The notes beneath the pieces were generated by a model. It was not told the DNA's origin. It saw only the letters and a list, made by a program, of their open reading frames with translations, and made no database searches. From Epithemia pelagica (taxonomy: Eukaryota; Bacillariophyta; Bacillariophyceae; Surirellales; Surirellaceae), in assembly GCA_946965045.2 (NCBI GenBank), contig OX337230.1:3286001-3350000 (forward strand): a stretch of DNA of 64,000 nt, written 5' to 3'. Position numbers and translations under genes: made by a program. Below, in pieces: positions 40,830 to 50,708 of this stretch. How positions within the stretch are numbered: the first letter of the stretch is position 1; each line of letters opens with the position of its first letter.

Positions 40830-41584
40830 TAGTAGAATTCCGTCAGTACACGCTCTAGAAGAGCCACAATCGATTACCAACTGATACCAAGGTTCTCCAC
40901 GGGTCAGAGAACAAAGGAAACCCAAGGGTTCTATCGTAGGGATAGTCAGGACACTGAAGACGTGATGATATGGTAATGTTAATGATTGTGAGCTTACTAC
41001 TAGGTTTGGTGTGTGAGATTTCCATTCTTGTTGTCGATCGTGTGAAATAGGTTCTTGGCGGTGATAGGTCTGGAATGGTTGGAGTTGATGTATGTGAGGT
41101 ATATAACATGTATATGTGCTTGTATATCATATACAGCCTCAACGATTCTTGGCTAAAGTTGGTATATGTAGTTTTGTTGGCGCGTCCTTGTTTGCAATCT
41201 TGAAATAGTGGGAACGATGATATGGTCTCGCGTGATCGTGATTCGTGCCTTGTGTACTTAGACCGTTGGGTCGGATACATGATCGCCACGCTCGGATAGT
41301 TCTTGCGCGCATCTTGACGAATTTGGGCGCGCACGCTTAGGGCATAGGTCAGGCTCGGATGATCATCCGTTGATGGGATATCAAGACCAAAGTTGATTCT
41401 TGATAGCACGTTCGTCAATCTGTTCTCACTTTTTGGTATATGCGACCGAAATATAGGTTGAGCTAGCGCGAAGCTAGGTATGTAGTGTGGATGTAGGTGA
41501 TGTAGGTGATGTTTGAAGCCACGGGACTCGACTAACCGATGAGGTGCCGAACCTAACCGATGATTTTCGGTGAGAGTTCTACTA
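40830..41584 (-). repeat. Element C 3' LTR
   Basis: 755 bp. On the minus strand it begins TAGTAGAACTC directly after TGGGGAG and ends GAATTCTACTA. The ends therefore read TA...TA, part of an 8-bp inverted repeat TAGTAGAA/TTCTACTA, instead of the usual TG...CA. Confidence 0.92.
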
Positions 41585-44500
41585 CTCCCCACAGCTCTTT
41601 GGTTCAGCCTTGTCATCGCTGGATTCGTAGAGATCTTGAACTTCTCCTCTCCAAAACAATAGGGGCTTGAGTAGAGGCCAAATAGTTGCAAATTCCCAAT
41701 GCTTGCTGAGGATGTCGGCAGGGTTGGTCTTCCCATCCTTCCAATAGAATGCAACGTATTGCGCTGCTATCGCTTCTCGTACCCGGTGATATGAAAGGAG
41801 ATGATGTCTCTTGGACAAGATAGAATGAGGCATTGTTGCGTTAACAACCACAGATCGATTGTCTCCAAACAGATAACTGCGATCCCTGATTGGTACTCCA
41901 AGGTAACAAAGTGAATGCCGTAATTCAGTGATTTGGTCGACTGCTGTCCTTGCTGCCACAAATTCTGATCCATATGTTGCCGTTTCCACAGTGCTCTGTC
42001 GTTTGCTGTACCAATCAATTGGTGTCCCATTCAAGAGATGCAGGATGGCTGTTACAGACTTTCCTGTGATCATGTCGTGCATAAGGTTAGCATCAACATA
42101 GTGCGTTGTCGTCACATATCGTCCAAGTGGTTCTGGGCAATCATGAGGGATGTATTCCTTGGCATCTGAATAGACCGTACGACTCCAATCAAAGTCTTGA
42201 CTTGGAATGCTTGAGAAATCGGGCTCTCTGATTCGGAATCTGATTGCACCATCAGAAAGATTGAAAAGGTATCCATAGATGCGTTTAGCTCTGTTGAGAT
42301 GTCCCTGTCTTGGAGCTGCGCGGAACCTGGAAAGGGTCATCGTAGCAGTAAAAACATCAAAGCGACCAATTGTAATCACCCACTGAAGCTGTCCAATCAA
42401 GGTCTGGAAGTGCTGTGTACCTTCTTCATCAAGGAGTTTGGTGTCGTCCAATTCCGGGTGATCACCAGCAATGAGAGGGGTTTTAGCCTTCTTGGGTTTC
42501 TCTTTGAAGATACGTTCGAAGGTGTCCATCATTTTGCTAATGTATCGACGTGGATCAGAGACTAGGGTTCCGTCAGGGTCTTTGGTGTACCGGCATCCCA
42601 GGTGATAGTCAATAGGTCCATCTCCCTTAAGCTTGAAGTTGTACTTTTCCTTGAAGACTTTGCAAATGTTTCCAGGGTCAGTAGCTATGATGGCTAAGTC
42701 ATCCACATATACGGCGATGTATTCGTAGCAATCCTCCCCAGGTGCTTTTCTCATCCAAATGTCAGGATCTGCCTTGCTTGGTGAGAAACCCATATCGGTG
42801 AGGACGTCAAAAAGGACATCATGCCATCGTGCGCCTGAAGATTTGAGACCATAGAGGGCCTTGTAGATGATGAGGATGTGACCTTCTAGCTCCTTGAACT
42901 CGGGTCCTGCCACAATATATAACTTCTCCCCAGTCAATGCTTCAAGATACGCATTCCCAATGTCTGCTCCCCATACTTCTAGATCGTTCAGAGATCCAAG
43001 GAATAAAGCAATTCGTAGGTTGCGAATAGAAACAACTCCAGAGTAGATCGTTTCCACAGGTTCCTTCGTCAAGTGTCCATCTGCAACAAGTCGTGCCTTG
43101 TGCCTACCATCATGTTTCACATCAAAAACGAGATGCACTCGAATCTTTTGATATCCCTCAGGTGCATTTGATACCTTGCCATTTGTGAAGATGGCCTTCC
43201 CATGGTCCTTGAATGTCTCATATGATTGTATCTGAGACAGTTCCAATTCAGTTGCGTCTTGCCACCTTGTGGTACCATTTTGTTTGTCAAGATTGACAGC
43301 CTCGGCGTAATCTCGAGGGACTTGGAATCCAAACTTATACTTGACTGATCGACGTACTTGTTTGATCCTTGATTGTTTTGCAGCACGTATCAGGCGTTTA
43401 CTCGTCTTGACGTAGCGTTTCAGGTGTTTCCATCCTGGTTCGTTGAGGAGCCCATGCTTCTTTCCATATATGGCAACGGTGATTGGGTCGTCGTTGGCAA
43501 TAAGGGAGAGTGGTTCATAGGTTGTCTCCCCAGTTTCCCAATCCACAAGCAAGTTATACTTACTCCCCTTATAATCCGGGTCGGTTGAAGACAGTGGGCC
43601 TTGATGTGCAATAACATCCCTGAAACGGAACAAATTATCTCCCGAGGTCTGCGCTTGATTGTCCCTCTCAATATACTCCATTATTTGGTTATAAGAGATC
43701 ATTTCATCAACGTCAGAATTTGTCTTGCGGTAGATGTACTTGATGCGTTCTTGTTGCTTGAGTGATTCTTCATTAAGATCTACAACTCGTTTGACAACGC
43801 GTGCTCGATGACGCTCCCCATTTTCTTCAGTGTCGCATAAGAAAGTGCGTCCTATCATGTCTTCATAATCGATTGTAGGCATTGGTTTGGATGGATCTTC
43901 ACTTTTACTGCGAATGAAGACAGTGTCAGCCTGCTTATCAGTGTCATCTTTCGGAGACGTCTCCCCTGAAGGTCGATCCACACGAAGGTTGGGTGTAGTG
44001 GAAGCGACACGGCGAACAGCGGAACGGTAGAGGATATGGTTGTCAGCAGACAAAATCTTCCATGTAAAAGCATCACCAACGTTGTGAGCAAAACCAACCC
44101 AATGGCCAAGTTTCTCATCGGTCGAAGAAGGGTAGGGACCAGACGACGGTTCGGAGGGGTCAACACGATAGTAGACTTCATCCCAGAAGGGAAAGAACAG
44201 GAGGTGCGAAATGTCGGGAGGGTGACCGGTGAGAGCCTCAATAGGAGTACGTCCAGAGTGTGCATGTGAAGAAGAATGATTCAATAAGTCACAGACATAT
44301 TCAAGGCAAAGTAACCAAACATTGGCCGGGCATCCAGTTGCATTCATGATAGCGTTCGCCATTCGTTTAACGGTCTGATAACGATTCTCGGCTTTGTTCT
44401 GATGCTGGTGGTATGGTTCAGAGCGATACTCCCCAATGAGCAAGGTGCGAAGGATATCCTTAACCTTATGGGAAATGAGAGATGAACCCCCATCACTAAT

Positions 44501-47248
44501 GAGTGTCTCCATAACACCTCGCATGCGTATATTGTCTTGAAGAGTGTTCACAAATTGCTTGGTAGACTTGATACCGTAAATATCAGTGACAAGAGTATCG
44601 CGGCCAACAAAAATTTGAGCCACCTTTCCACCATGATCAACAGCAGGTGTATCAGAAAAGATCGAATCGGTAGCAACGGGTTCATGACGACGTGGTAGAT
44701 TCAGGATAGGGTTGCGTGCCTTGAAATGTTTCTTGAGAGTGTCACAGTCAAAAATCACATTAGCATGTCGTGTAGTATGCTTGAAAGTATCGGCAATAAC
44801 TTCCTCGGATTGCCAACCAAAGAAGGGACGAAATTGTTTCCAATCATGTTCTTCCACATAACGACGATGGACAGATGCATGTTGAAGGGTTGGGTCTTCA
44901 CCATTAGCATCAGCATAGATAGAGAAATATGTGGTGTTGTCGGGTCCGTGGTCATAAGGAAGGTCAAGGAGAAGATTGAGATTGCAGACAACACGATCAG
45001 TGTACTCCCCATACGTGTCATATGGATAACGTGCCATACTGCCGTCGGTTGCAACCTGATGCCATGTAGTAGAAGCATCATGCTGTGGATCTGAATGAGT
45101 ATGGTCAAGAACAGAGGGGTCCCAAGTAGATGGCGAAGTAAAGATGATTTGCGGCAATCGGTCCATGTCATCATCAGAAGGGATACCTAATGAGTGGATA
45201 AAGGCAAGTCCATCCTTGATACACAGAGGTAAAGCACGTCCATCAAGGGTAGTGATACGTTGCTTTCCATCCCCCTTGACAGAACGTTCATCCACAGATA
45301 GCCCATAATGTTCCAATTGACAAGGCGCATGTATAGACTGTCCTTTTCCATAGTATGCATATTCGTTGAAGATACCAACGATTGGTCCATCATTAGTTTC
45401 AAACTTGGCAGCACAAGTGACAATGGGGAGACCAGTAAGTTCATGGTTGTCGATTCCCACAATCGTGATGTTACGACCTGTCTTGGAAAGGATACGCATA
45501 TCAGCTCCGGCTAAACCACCATTGGCACCACGATCAATGAGTTGATTCCCAGTATAAGTCGACTTTCGAGAGAACATATATTGAGTCATGTGGACCTTCT
45601 GCTTGTGCTCATTCTGTTTGAAACTAACTTTCTTACTCGTCTTAGATGCGGCATTGGATAGAACATTAGACAAATCAGAAGCTGGGTGATTGAGGTCGGT
45701 TGACGTCATTGCTTGATGGATGAGATGGGTGGCTGGATCGGAATCATCCTGCGGATATGTGGGGTTGTCCAGGTCATCGAAAACATCTTGACCAGGGTCA
45801 GGATCAGGTTCAGGATCAATGTCAAGGGAGTGTTGCTGTACTTTTCTTGGACTCGGAGTAGAAGCTTGCACGTTCTTGTTATACTCAACAATCATCTTGC
45901 GAGCATCCTCAGGAAGTTTAAACCATAGGTCACGAGGAAGACTGGCTTTTGGAGATGCCGTGTTATCATCTTGGACATTGGTATTGTTTATCTGATATGC
46001 ATCGTCTTCCTGAAGGGATCCCTCAATATCATGTTGTGTTTCGTGTTGCTCGTGTTGCTTGACACTACGACGACGACCAGTTGCAGAAGATTGCGTGACT
46101 TGATCATGGTCATATGCTGCGTCCATCAAAATGGAGAAGTACGACTGATAACATAAAGACTTTGCTCCAGACTTCGTGCTGACGACGTTGTCCAAGATTT
46201 TAACTCTGCGAAGGTCAGGTACCTTCTCGACAGCTTGCATAAGAAACGTCATCCTGGTGTGATCAGGTATGCGATCAGAGAGATCAACAAGGTTATCGAG
46301 TAAACGTAGTTTGTCTTGGAAATGAAGCAAAAATTGACGTGATGATCCACGCCATGTATCATCGAGGCGAAGGTTGGAGATGTAATTGGTTAATCGTAAG
46401 ACCTCTCGTTTCGCTAAGTCTGACTTCGTATGCAATGTGTGAAGCTTCTGTAACACTGCTCGTGCGTCTTCATCATGTTCATGTTCGCGAACATAAGCTC
46501 TTCCTTGATCAGTCTGGATGATGCGCACAAGGACAGAGTATAGGAATATTTGTTGCTCTTGGAAAAGTTCTGTTGCATACGTATCATTCGTCGGTGGCTT
46601 GTATCGGAAGTCAAGAACATTAGATAAACCTTGGGCTTTTGCTGTGGTCTTGAAAGTCCTCCAGAACGTGTCGTAGTATTGTTCATCCTTGAATGTTTCA
46701 TATGCCATAGCGTCACGCTTGGTTCCCTTCTTGAATGCGGTTAGGTCCAGTTGGGACTGTGATGCAGCAGAAGTAGTACTAAACGATTTGGGTGACGTCG
46801 AATGGGATGGAGATTTCATAGGTGATACTGGGTCATTGATAGGGCTTCCGGAGCGAAAGTCAGTGTTTATCCTCCATAGATCAAATTCTGCCTTGGTCAG
46901 ATTCATCCAGGTTGCCTTGGAAGGTATACCCTGAATGTCGATACTCGTTTGTCGGAACCAATGGGCAAGCAACTTGATCTGCTGGCTTGTATTGACATGT
47001 AGGTCGTGCATTTGTTTTCCTGACTTGTATTTTGTCATACTATCCATGTTCTTCTCAGGGTCAATTGCCATATGTTCAATGATACTAAGGATATCATCAA
47101 AAGCATGATGGTGCATCCATTTCACGAGTACATCGACCCTTTCCTTGGAAAAGTTGAACAACACCTGAGTCATATGATCAAAGACTTCTTGATCAGATAT
47201 ACTTTGATTGGTGTTGAACTCTGGTGTAGTCGGTGTAGTTGGTTCCAT
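41582..47248 (-). CDS. Copia element C Gag-Pol polyprotein
   Basis: 1,888 residues without interruption, homologous over its whole length to element A ORF2. Gag-like N-terminus without a visible CCHC knuckle; protease motif LIDRGANGGLAGAD; integrase with TDSIFSD, ISDGGSS and KAENRYQ; reverse transcriptase with ALYGLKSSGARWHD and YVDDLAI; RNase H with ATYGSEF, DNRSVV and DILSKHW. The stop codon TAG is the first three bases of the 3' LTR, as the corresponding stop in element A also lies in its LTR start. Gag and Pol share one frame, so no frameshift separates them; how Gag is made in excess is not evident. Confidence 0.95.
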   Translation of the reverse strand: MEPTTPTTPEFNTNQSISDQEVFDHMTQVLFNFSKERVDVLVKWMHHHAFDDILSIIEHMAIDPEKNMDSMTKYKSGKQMHDLHVNTSQQIKLLAHWFRQTSIDIQGIPSKATWMNLTKAEFDLWRINTDFRSGSPINDPVSPMKSPSHSTSPKSFSTTSAASQSQLDLTAFKKGTKRDAMAYETFKDEQYYDTFWRTFKTTAKAQGLSNVLDFRYKPPTNDTYATELFQEQQIFLYSVLVRIIQTDQGRAYVREHEHDEDARAVLQKLHTLHTKSDLAKREVLRLTNYISNLRLDDTWRGSSRQFLLHFQDKLRLLDNLVDLSDRIPDHTRMTFLMQAVEKVPDLRRVKILDNVVSTKSGAKSLCYQSYFSILMDAAYDHDQVTQSSATGRRRSVKQHEQHETQHDIEGSLQEDDAYQINNTNVQDDNTASPKASLPRDLWFKLPEDARKMIVEYNKNVQASTPSPRKVQQHSLDIDPEPDPDPGQDVFDDLDNPTYPQDDSDPATHLIHQAMTSTDLNHPASDLSNVLSNAASKTSKKVSFKQNEHKQKVHMTQYMFSRKSTYTGNQLIDRGANGGLAGADMRILSKTGRNITIVGIDNHELTGLPIVTCAAKFETNDGPIVGIFNEYAYYGKGQSIHAPCQLEHYGLSVDERSVKGDGKQRITTLDGRALPLCIKDGLAFIHSLGIPSDDDMDRLPQIIFTSPSTWDPSVLDHTHSDPQHDASTTWHQVATDGSMARYPYDTYGEYTDRVVCNLNLLLDLPYDHGPDNTTYFSIYADANGEDPTLQHASVHRRYVEEHDWKQFRPFFGWQSEEVIADTFKHTTRHANVIFDCDTLKKHFKARNPILNLPRRHEPVATDSIFSDTPAVDHGGKVAQIFVGRDTLVTDIYGIKSTKQFVNTLQDNIRMRGVMETLISDGGSSLISHKVKDILRTLLIGEYRSEPYHQHQNKAENRYQTVKRMANAIMNATGCPANVWLLCLEYVCDLLNHSSSHAHSGRTPIEALTGHPPDISHLLFFPFWDEVYYRVDPSEPSSGPYPSSTDEKLGHWVGFAHNVGDAFTWKILSADNHILYRSAVRRVASTTPNLRVDRPSGETSPKDDTDKQADTVFIRSKSEDPSKPMPTIDYEDMIGRTFLCDTEENGERHRARVVKRVVDLNEESLKQQERIKYIYRKTNSDVDEMISYNQIMEYIERDNQAQTSGDNLFRFRDVIAHQGPLSSTDPDYKGSKYNLLVDWETGETTYEPLSLIANDDPITVAIYGKKHGLLNEPGWKHLKRYVKTSKRLIRAAKQSRIKQVRRSVKYKFGFQVPRDYAEAVNLDKQNGTTRWQDATELELSQIQSYETFKDHGKAIFTNGKVSNAPEGYQKIRVHLVFDVKHDGRHKARLVADGHLTKEPVETIYSGVVSIRNLRIALFLGSLNDLEVWGADIGNAYLEALTGEKLYIVAGPEFKELEGHILIIYKALYGLKSSGARWHDVLFDVLTDMGFSPSKADPDIWMRKAPGEDCYEYIAVYVDDLAIIATDPGNICKVFKEKYNFKLKGDGPIDYHLGCRYTKDPDGTLVSDPRRYISKMMDTFERIFKEKPKKAKTPLIAGDHPELDDTKLLDEEGTQHFQTLIGQLQWVITIGRFDVFTATMTLSRFRAAPRQGHLNRAKRIYGYLFNLSDGAIRFRIREPDFSSIPSQDFDWSRTVYSDAKEYIPHDCPEPLGRYVTTTHYVDANLMHDMITGKSVTAILHLLNGTPIDWYSKRQSTVETATYGSEFVAARTAVDQITELRHSLCYLGVPIRDRSYLFGDNRSVVVNATMPHSILSKRHHLLSYHRVREAIAAQYVAFYWKDGKTNPADILSKHWEFATIWPLLKPLLFWRGEVQDLYESSDDKAEPKSCGE

Positions 47249-47326
47249 GATTGCTTGACTTGGTGATAAGATATGTTGATATGTGTCCTGTGATGTCTTA
47301 GTCGAAAACTTTAGTTAAAACTTGTA

Positions 47327-47412
47327 ACCCGGATGTGTGGTGTGCCTTGTGAACCCGGATGTGCCACGTATGTCCACGTGTGATGTGATGTCCGAAAGGT
47401 AACCCGGATGTG
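47327..47412 (-). promoter_or_regulatory. Triple CACATCCGGGT motif in element C spacer
   Basis: Minus-strand copies at 47402-47412, 47353-47363 and 47327-47337, between ORF1 and ORF2, matching three copies at the same place in element A. Spacing differs (49 and 26 bp here, 24 and 25 in A), so the motif itself is conserved, not the spacer. Confidence 0.55.
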
Positions 47413-47461
47413 CGGAACTCGGTTTTGTCTCTGGTTTGGTGTGAAAACTACTTAAAATTAC

Positions 47462-48241
47462 TTACACGTGGTCACTTCTGGGCTCGTTGTGGTAATCAAG
47501 TTGAATCGGAGACTCAGTAACAGAGGTAGCTTCTTCGTTGCCGTTGTGGTCCTCAACTAGGTGGTTCACTGGTTGGGTGAGTAGAGGGAAGATAGTGGCA
47601 CGGAAGTCCTGGTGCAACTTGATAACGTGGATGAAACCAACGTAGTCGTCGAGACGGGTAGTCAAGGTAGGAAGAGGTTGGTTAGTCTTGTTCACGACCC
47701 AAATGGTATGGAAGTAATTGACCGGACGCTGGAAAGTAAGGAAGCGTACCCGAAGGCAGCCTGATGGGGTGGTCGATAGGGTCGTCGCTATGTATCGGTA
47801 GCTTGGAGATTGGTATAGCAAGTCTAGGAGTCGTTGGATATCCTCTAGGTCGACGACGGGTTGGACGGACTCGAACGAGACCTCGTGTTCGAGCGTCGAA
47901 CGGATGTGGTCCGGGTCGCTCTGATACTCGGATGGCTCGCGGAAGTAACGGAGGTGCGCGTTGATGAGACGGCTCGTACGTCGGGTGCGAGTTGGGTTCG
48001 GGCGAGGAGGTGTACTCGGTCGGCGTGCAAGGGTGTTCGGCGGGCGATTTGGGTCGGACGGCGGAGGGACGACTTGATCGGGAGTCTGGAACGGATTAGG
48101 CGCGCTAGCCTTCTCCGGGGAGTTAGAGGGCGTCTCGATGAGGAATTCGCCAGGGTGGACGGCAATCTGCTGTGTTGGGTCACCACTCTGCTGGAAAGCG
48201 TTGTAGATCCGACGGATAGGAGTATTGGAGTCACTGGACAT
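47462..48241 (-). CDS. Copia element C ORF1, unknown function
   Basis: 259 residues starting 26 bases after the primer-binding site. Homologous to element A ORF1, with the same FQQSG, LIETP, ASAPNPFQTPDQVV and VQPVVDLEDIQRLLDLLYQ blocks and the same Arg/Pro/Thr-rich middle (TPPRPNPTRTRRTSR). Conservation in two diverged elements, with many synonymous-type differences around fixed blocks, indicates it is translated and selected. No known domain is recognised. Confidence 0.72.
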   Translation of the reverse strand: MSSDSNTPIRRIYNAFQQSGDPTQQIAVHPGEFLIETPSNSPEKASAPNPFQTPDQVVPPPSDPNRPPNTLARRPSTPPRPNPTRTRRTSRLINAHLRYFREPSEYQSDPDHIRSTLEHEVSFESVQPVVDLEDIQRLLDLLYQSPSYRYIATTLSTTPSGCLRVRFLTFQRPVNYFHTIWVVNKTNQPLPTLTTRLDDYVGFIHVIKLHQDFRATIFPLLTQPVNHLVEDHNGNEEATSVTESPIQLDYHNEPRSDHV

Positions 48242-48266
48242 GAAAACTTTGGGGAAATGAGACAGT

Positions 48267-48280
48267 TGAGACTGTTAATC
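48267..48280 (-). promoter_or_regulatory. Primer-binding region of element C
   Basis: Same 14-mer (GATTAACAGTCTCA on the minus strand) as in elements A and B, directly adjoining the 5' LTR. Confidence 0.75.
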
Positions 48281-49035
48281 TAGTAGAATTCCGTCAGTAC
48301 ACGCTCTAGAAGAGCCACAATCGATTACCAACTGATACCAAGGTTCTCCACGGGTCAGAGAACAAAGGAAACCCAAGGGTTCTATCGTAGGGATAGTCAG
48401 GACACTGAAGACGTGATGATATGGTAATGTTAATGATTGTGAGCTTACTACTAGGTTTGGTGTGTGAGATTTCCATTCTTGTTGTCGATCGTGTGAAATA
48501 GGTTCTTGGCGGTGATAGGTCTGGAATGGTTGGAGTTGATGTATGTGAGGTATATAACATGTATATGTGCTTGTATATCATATACAGCCTCAACGATTCT
48601 TGGCTAAAGTTGGTATATGTAGTTTTGTTGGCGCGTCCTTGTTTGCAATCTTGAAATAGTGGGAACGATGATATGGTCTCGCGTGATCGTGATTCGTGCC
48701 TTGTGTACTTAGACCGTTGGGTCGGATACATGATCGCCACGCTCGGATAGTTCTTGCGCGCATCTTGACGAATTTGGGCGCGCACGCTTAGGGCATAGGT
48801 CAGGCTCGGATGATCATCCGTTGATGGGATATCAAGACCAAAGTTGATTCTTGATAGCACGTTCGTCAATCTGTTCTCACTTTTTGGTATATGCGACCGA
48901 AATATAGGTTGAGCTAGCGCGAAGCTAGGTATGTAGTGTGGATGTAGGTGATGTAGGTGATGTTTGAAGCCACGGGACTCGACTAACCGATGAGGTGCCG
49001 AACCTAACCGATGATTTTCGGTGAGAGTTCTACTA
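48281..49035 (-). repeat. Element C 5' LTR
   Basis: 755 bp with no difference seen from 40830-41584. It should contain promoter and polyadenylation signals; the conserved ATTGTGAG and TATATA-rich stretch (plus strand ~48550-48590) are candidates only. Confidence 0.92.
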
Positions 49036-49093
49036 CAACCCACTGCTTTGAATCGATCGAACAATCAACCTAACGTGCGGAGTTTGGAGTACG

Positions 49094-49633
49094 ATGCTAC
49101 CAACACCAACAATCAACAACGGCATGGAGGACGAGGTCGAGTTCTTTTTCAACAAGGACAAGTTTGGCTCTGAAGACGATCGAAGTCGATGTAACTTTCG
49201 GACGAGCTTTTACGCGGACAGGGTCAATGTTCTCGTTGGAGACATTGTCGACAACGGCGCAGAACAAAATGGACGGAATGTTGTCGACCGTGGGTATGTT
49301 CTCCTCCAACGGGAGACAAGCACAGACTATCTTCGGTTGGCATTTTACAAGAGGGAAGCGCGGTCCGAGTTTGCCGACCCGCTGCTTGTGCTGCCAGTTG
49401 GGTTCATTGTCAAGACAGTGATGAAGGAAGTTCTCTCACCCACGGACTCCAGCAAGAAGAAGGGCCGCATTCAATTCTACACACGGTGCACGATCGATAC
49501 AAAGAGCAGCATGGACCCAATGGTCGTCACCCTCTACATGAGCCTCTTCCACATGGAAGAGCTCAAGACTGCTCTTGCCTACATGACGACAAAATACCCT
49601 ACCCAGAACCTGTTCTTTACAGCAGATGCGTAA
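49094..49633 (+). CDS. Hypothetical protein, transposon cargo
   Basis: 179 residues, ATG at 49094. No family recognised. It has an acidic start (MEDEVEFFFNKDKFGSEDD), a middle with alternating hydrophobic strands (DYLRLAFYKREARSEFADPLLVLPVGFIV) and a helical C-terminus (SLFHMEELKTALAYMTTK). Before copia C inserted, its start lay about 285 bp from that of the divergent TPGK-repeat gene, so the two probably shared a promoter. It is the last gene inside the right inverted repeat. C now stands about 60 bp upstream and may have replaced its promoter. Confidence 0.6.
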   Translation: MLPTPTINNGMEDEVEFFFNKDKFGSEDDRSRCNFRTSFYADRVNVLVGDIVDNGAEQNGRNVVDRGYVLLQRETSTDYLRLAFYKREARSEFADPLLVLPVGFIVKTVMKEVLSPTDSSKKKGRIQFYTRCTIDTKSSMDPMVVTLYMSLFHMEELKTALAYMTTKYPTQNLFFTADA

Positions 49634-49800
49634 TAGAACCTACTTAGTCGATTAGCAATAGTACTTGTTGTGTTTGTAGCCAGGAATGGCATCGTATTTG
49701 TCCAAACATCGATCCATCCCATTGTCATGGTTGCTGCGGATTATCCACTGTGGAGTTTTGTGTACTGGTTTTTTTCGGGTACAGTCTTGTACACTAATAT

Positions 49801-49831
49801 ACTCATGTACTCCGCAACGTGAACCAGCTCG
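49801..49831 (-). repeat. Right terminal inverted repeat
   Basis: Reverse complement begins CGAGCTG and contains CACGTTGCGGAGT; 27 of 31 positions match the left end. TA follows at 49832-49833. Confidence 0.82.
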
Positions 49832-50335
49832 TATGGTTAAGGCCCATCGTGTGTGGTCAGTGGTCGGGTCCGTCTCTCGTTTTGCTTGTTGATCAAATGT
49901 GGCAGTGTGGGTGCTCTATCGTTTGTATACACCCAGCTGCCTCGTCATTGGATAAAACCAGGGTATATATGGGTATAGGTATGATGATCGACCATATGGG
50001 CTGACAGAGAGGTGGATGGAGTGGCAATGGGCAACGAATCCGTTCCAGCGACCGAACGCTTCTACATCATGTGATTCGATACCAGCAGAACGATGGTCGT
50101 ACTTTCCGGATGACAGGTTCGAATCTCGAAGAATAACACAACAACACTGTTTCTGATCAACGTGGGTTTGATTCTCCTTACAGCAAATCGCGTCTTCTGG
50201 TTGGCTTCCAGCGGCCGGGTTCGGGCGTTTCGTTCGCGCTCCGCGCATGTGTTCGAACAAGCAACATGCGAGGTCTTGCGATAAGGATGGTTCTGTTTGG
50301 AATTCGCATGACTCGATTGGATCATTGAGTTGTTA

Positions 50336-50385
50336 CGAGGTCGTTTGATTCAATCGCATTCGAGGTCGTTTGATTCAATCGCATT
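50336..50385 (+). repeat. 25-bp tandem repeat, two identical units
   Basis: CGAGGTCGTTTGATTCAATC plus GCATT occurs twice head to tail. Confidence 0.92.
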
Positions 50386-50708
50386 CTCTTATGTCGGATT
50401 TGGAGGTGTCTTGGAACCCTTGATCGGTGATCAATCAGGGGGAGAGGGGGATGCACGTATGAGACTCGGAGGAAACCACCATCTTCATGACGAGACATAT
50501 TTGAGCCAGGTGGTGCTAGGGAGAACTAGTTACGAGTGCGAATGAAGCATCTTGTTCCTGGACGATTCAAGCACAATCCTCCCCATGCTCACTGCCAACC
50601 CCTCACATGGTTGCGAAGCACTTTATAGAATCCGATTGGAAACGTGACGTGCATGTGAAAAGAGTCCATAATTTTCGTGGGCAACGAGATTAGAAGGAAG
50701 CAAGACAA

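Larger units (their letters stand above)
40830..49035 (-). mobile_element. Complete copia retrotransposon C, young insertion
   Basis: 8,206 bp with two 755-bp LTRs in which I see no difference, a primer-binding site, ORF1, an inter-ORF spacer with three CACATCCGGGT motifs, an open ORF2, polypurine tract TGGGGAG (41585-41591, minus) and a CAACC target duplication. Every part needed for movement is present, so it is probably recent and possibly active. It is inserted inside the DNA transposon, between the divergent starts of the TPGK-repeat gene and the 179-residue gene. Confidence 0.95.
34641..49831 (+). mobile_element. Large TIR DNA transposon carrying transposase, SET and two other genes
   Basis: Ends are a 31-bp inverted repeat (34641-34671 and 49801-49831) matching at 27 of 31 positions, each flanked outside by TA (34639-34640 and 49832-49833), the target duplication of the IS630/Tc1/mariner group. 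Inside are a DDE transposase (+), a SET-domain gene (+), a two-exon TPGK-repeat gene (-) and a 179-residue gene (+). Copia element C lies within and accounts for 8,206 bp; removing it and one 5-bp duplication leaves 6,980 bp. Transposase and SET genes are each interrupted once, so this copy may be inactive unless those are sequence errors. Cargo status of the non-transposase genes rests on their position between the repeats. Confidence 0.8.
49634..50708. other. Right end of DNA transposon and intergenic DNA
   Basis: No gene. Contains the right inverted repeat and a 25-bp tandem duplication at 50336-50385. A GGTTCGAATCT sequence near 50117 resembles a tRNA B-box, but no tRNA fold accompanies it. 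The final ~150 bp precede the next gene. Confidence 0.5.

Noticed and set aside
48306-49064. 252-residue frame in the element C 5' LTR and its longer twin at 40855-41754
   Set aside because: Both are frames through the LTR; low-complexity text, no motif, no suitable start.
50100-50130. tRNA B-box-like GGTTCGAATCT
   Set aside because: No A-box at the right distance and no cloverleaf could be drawn around it.
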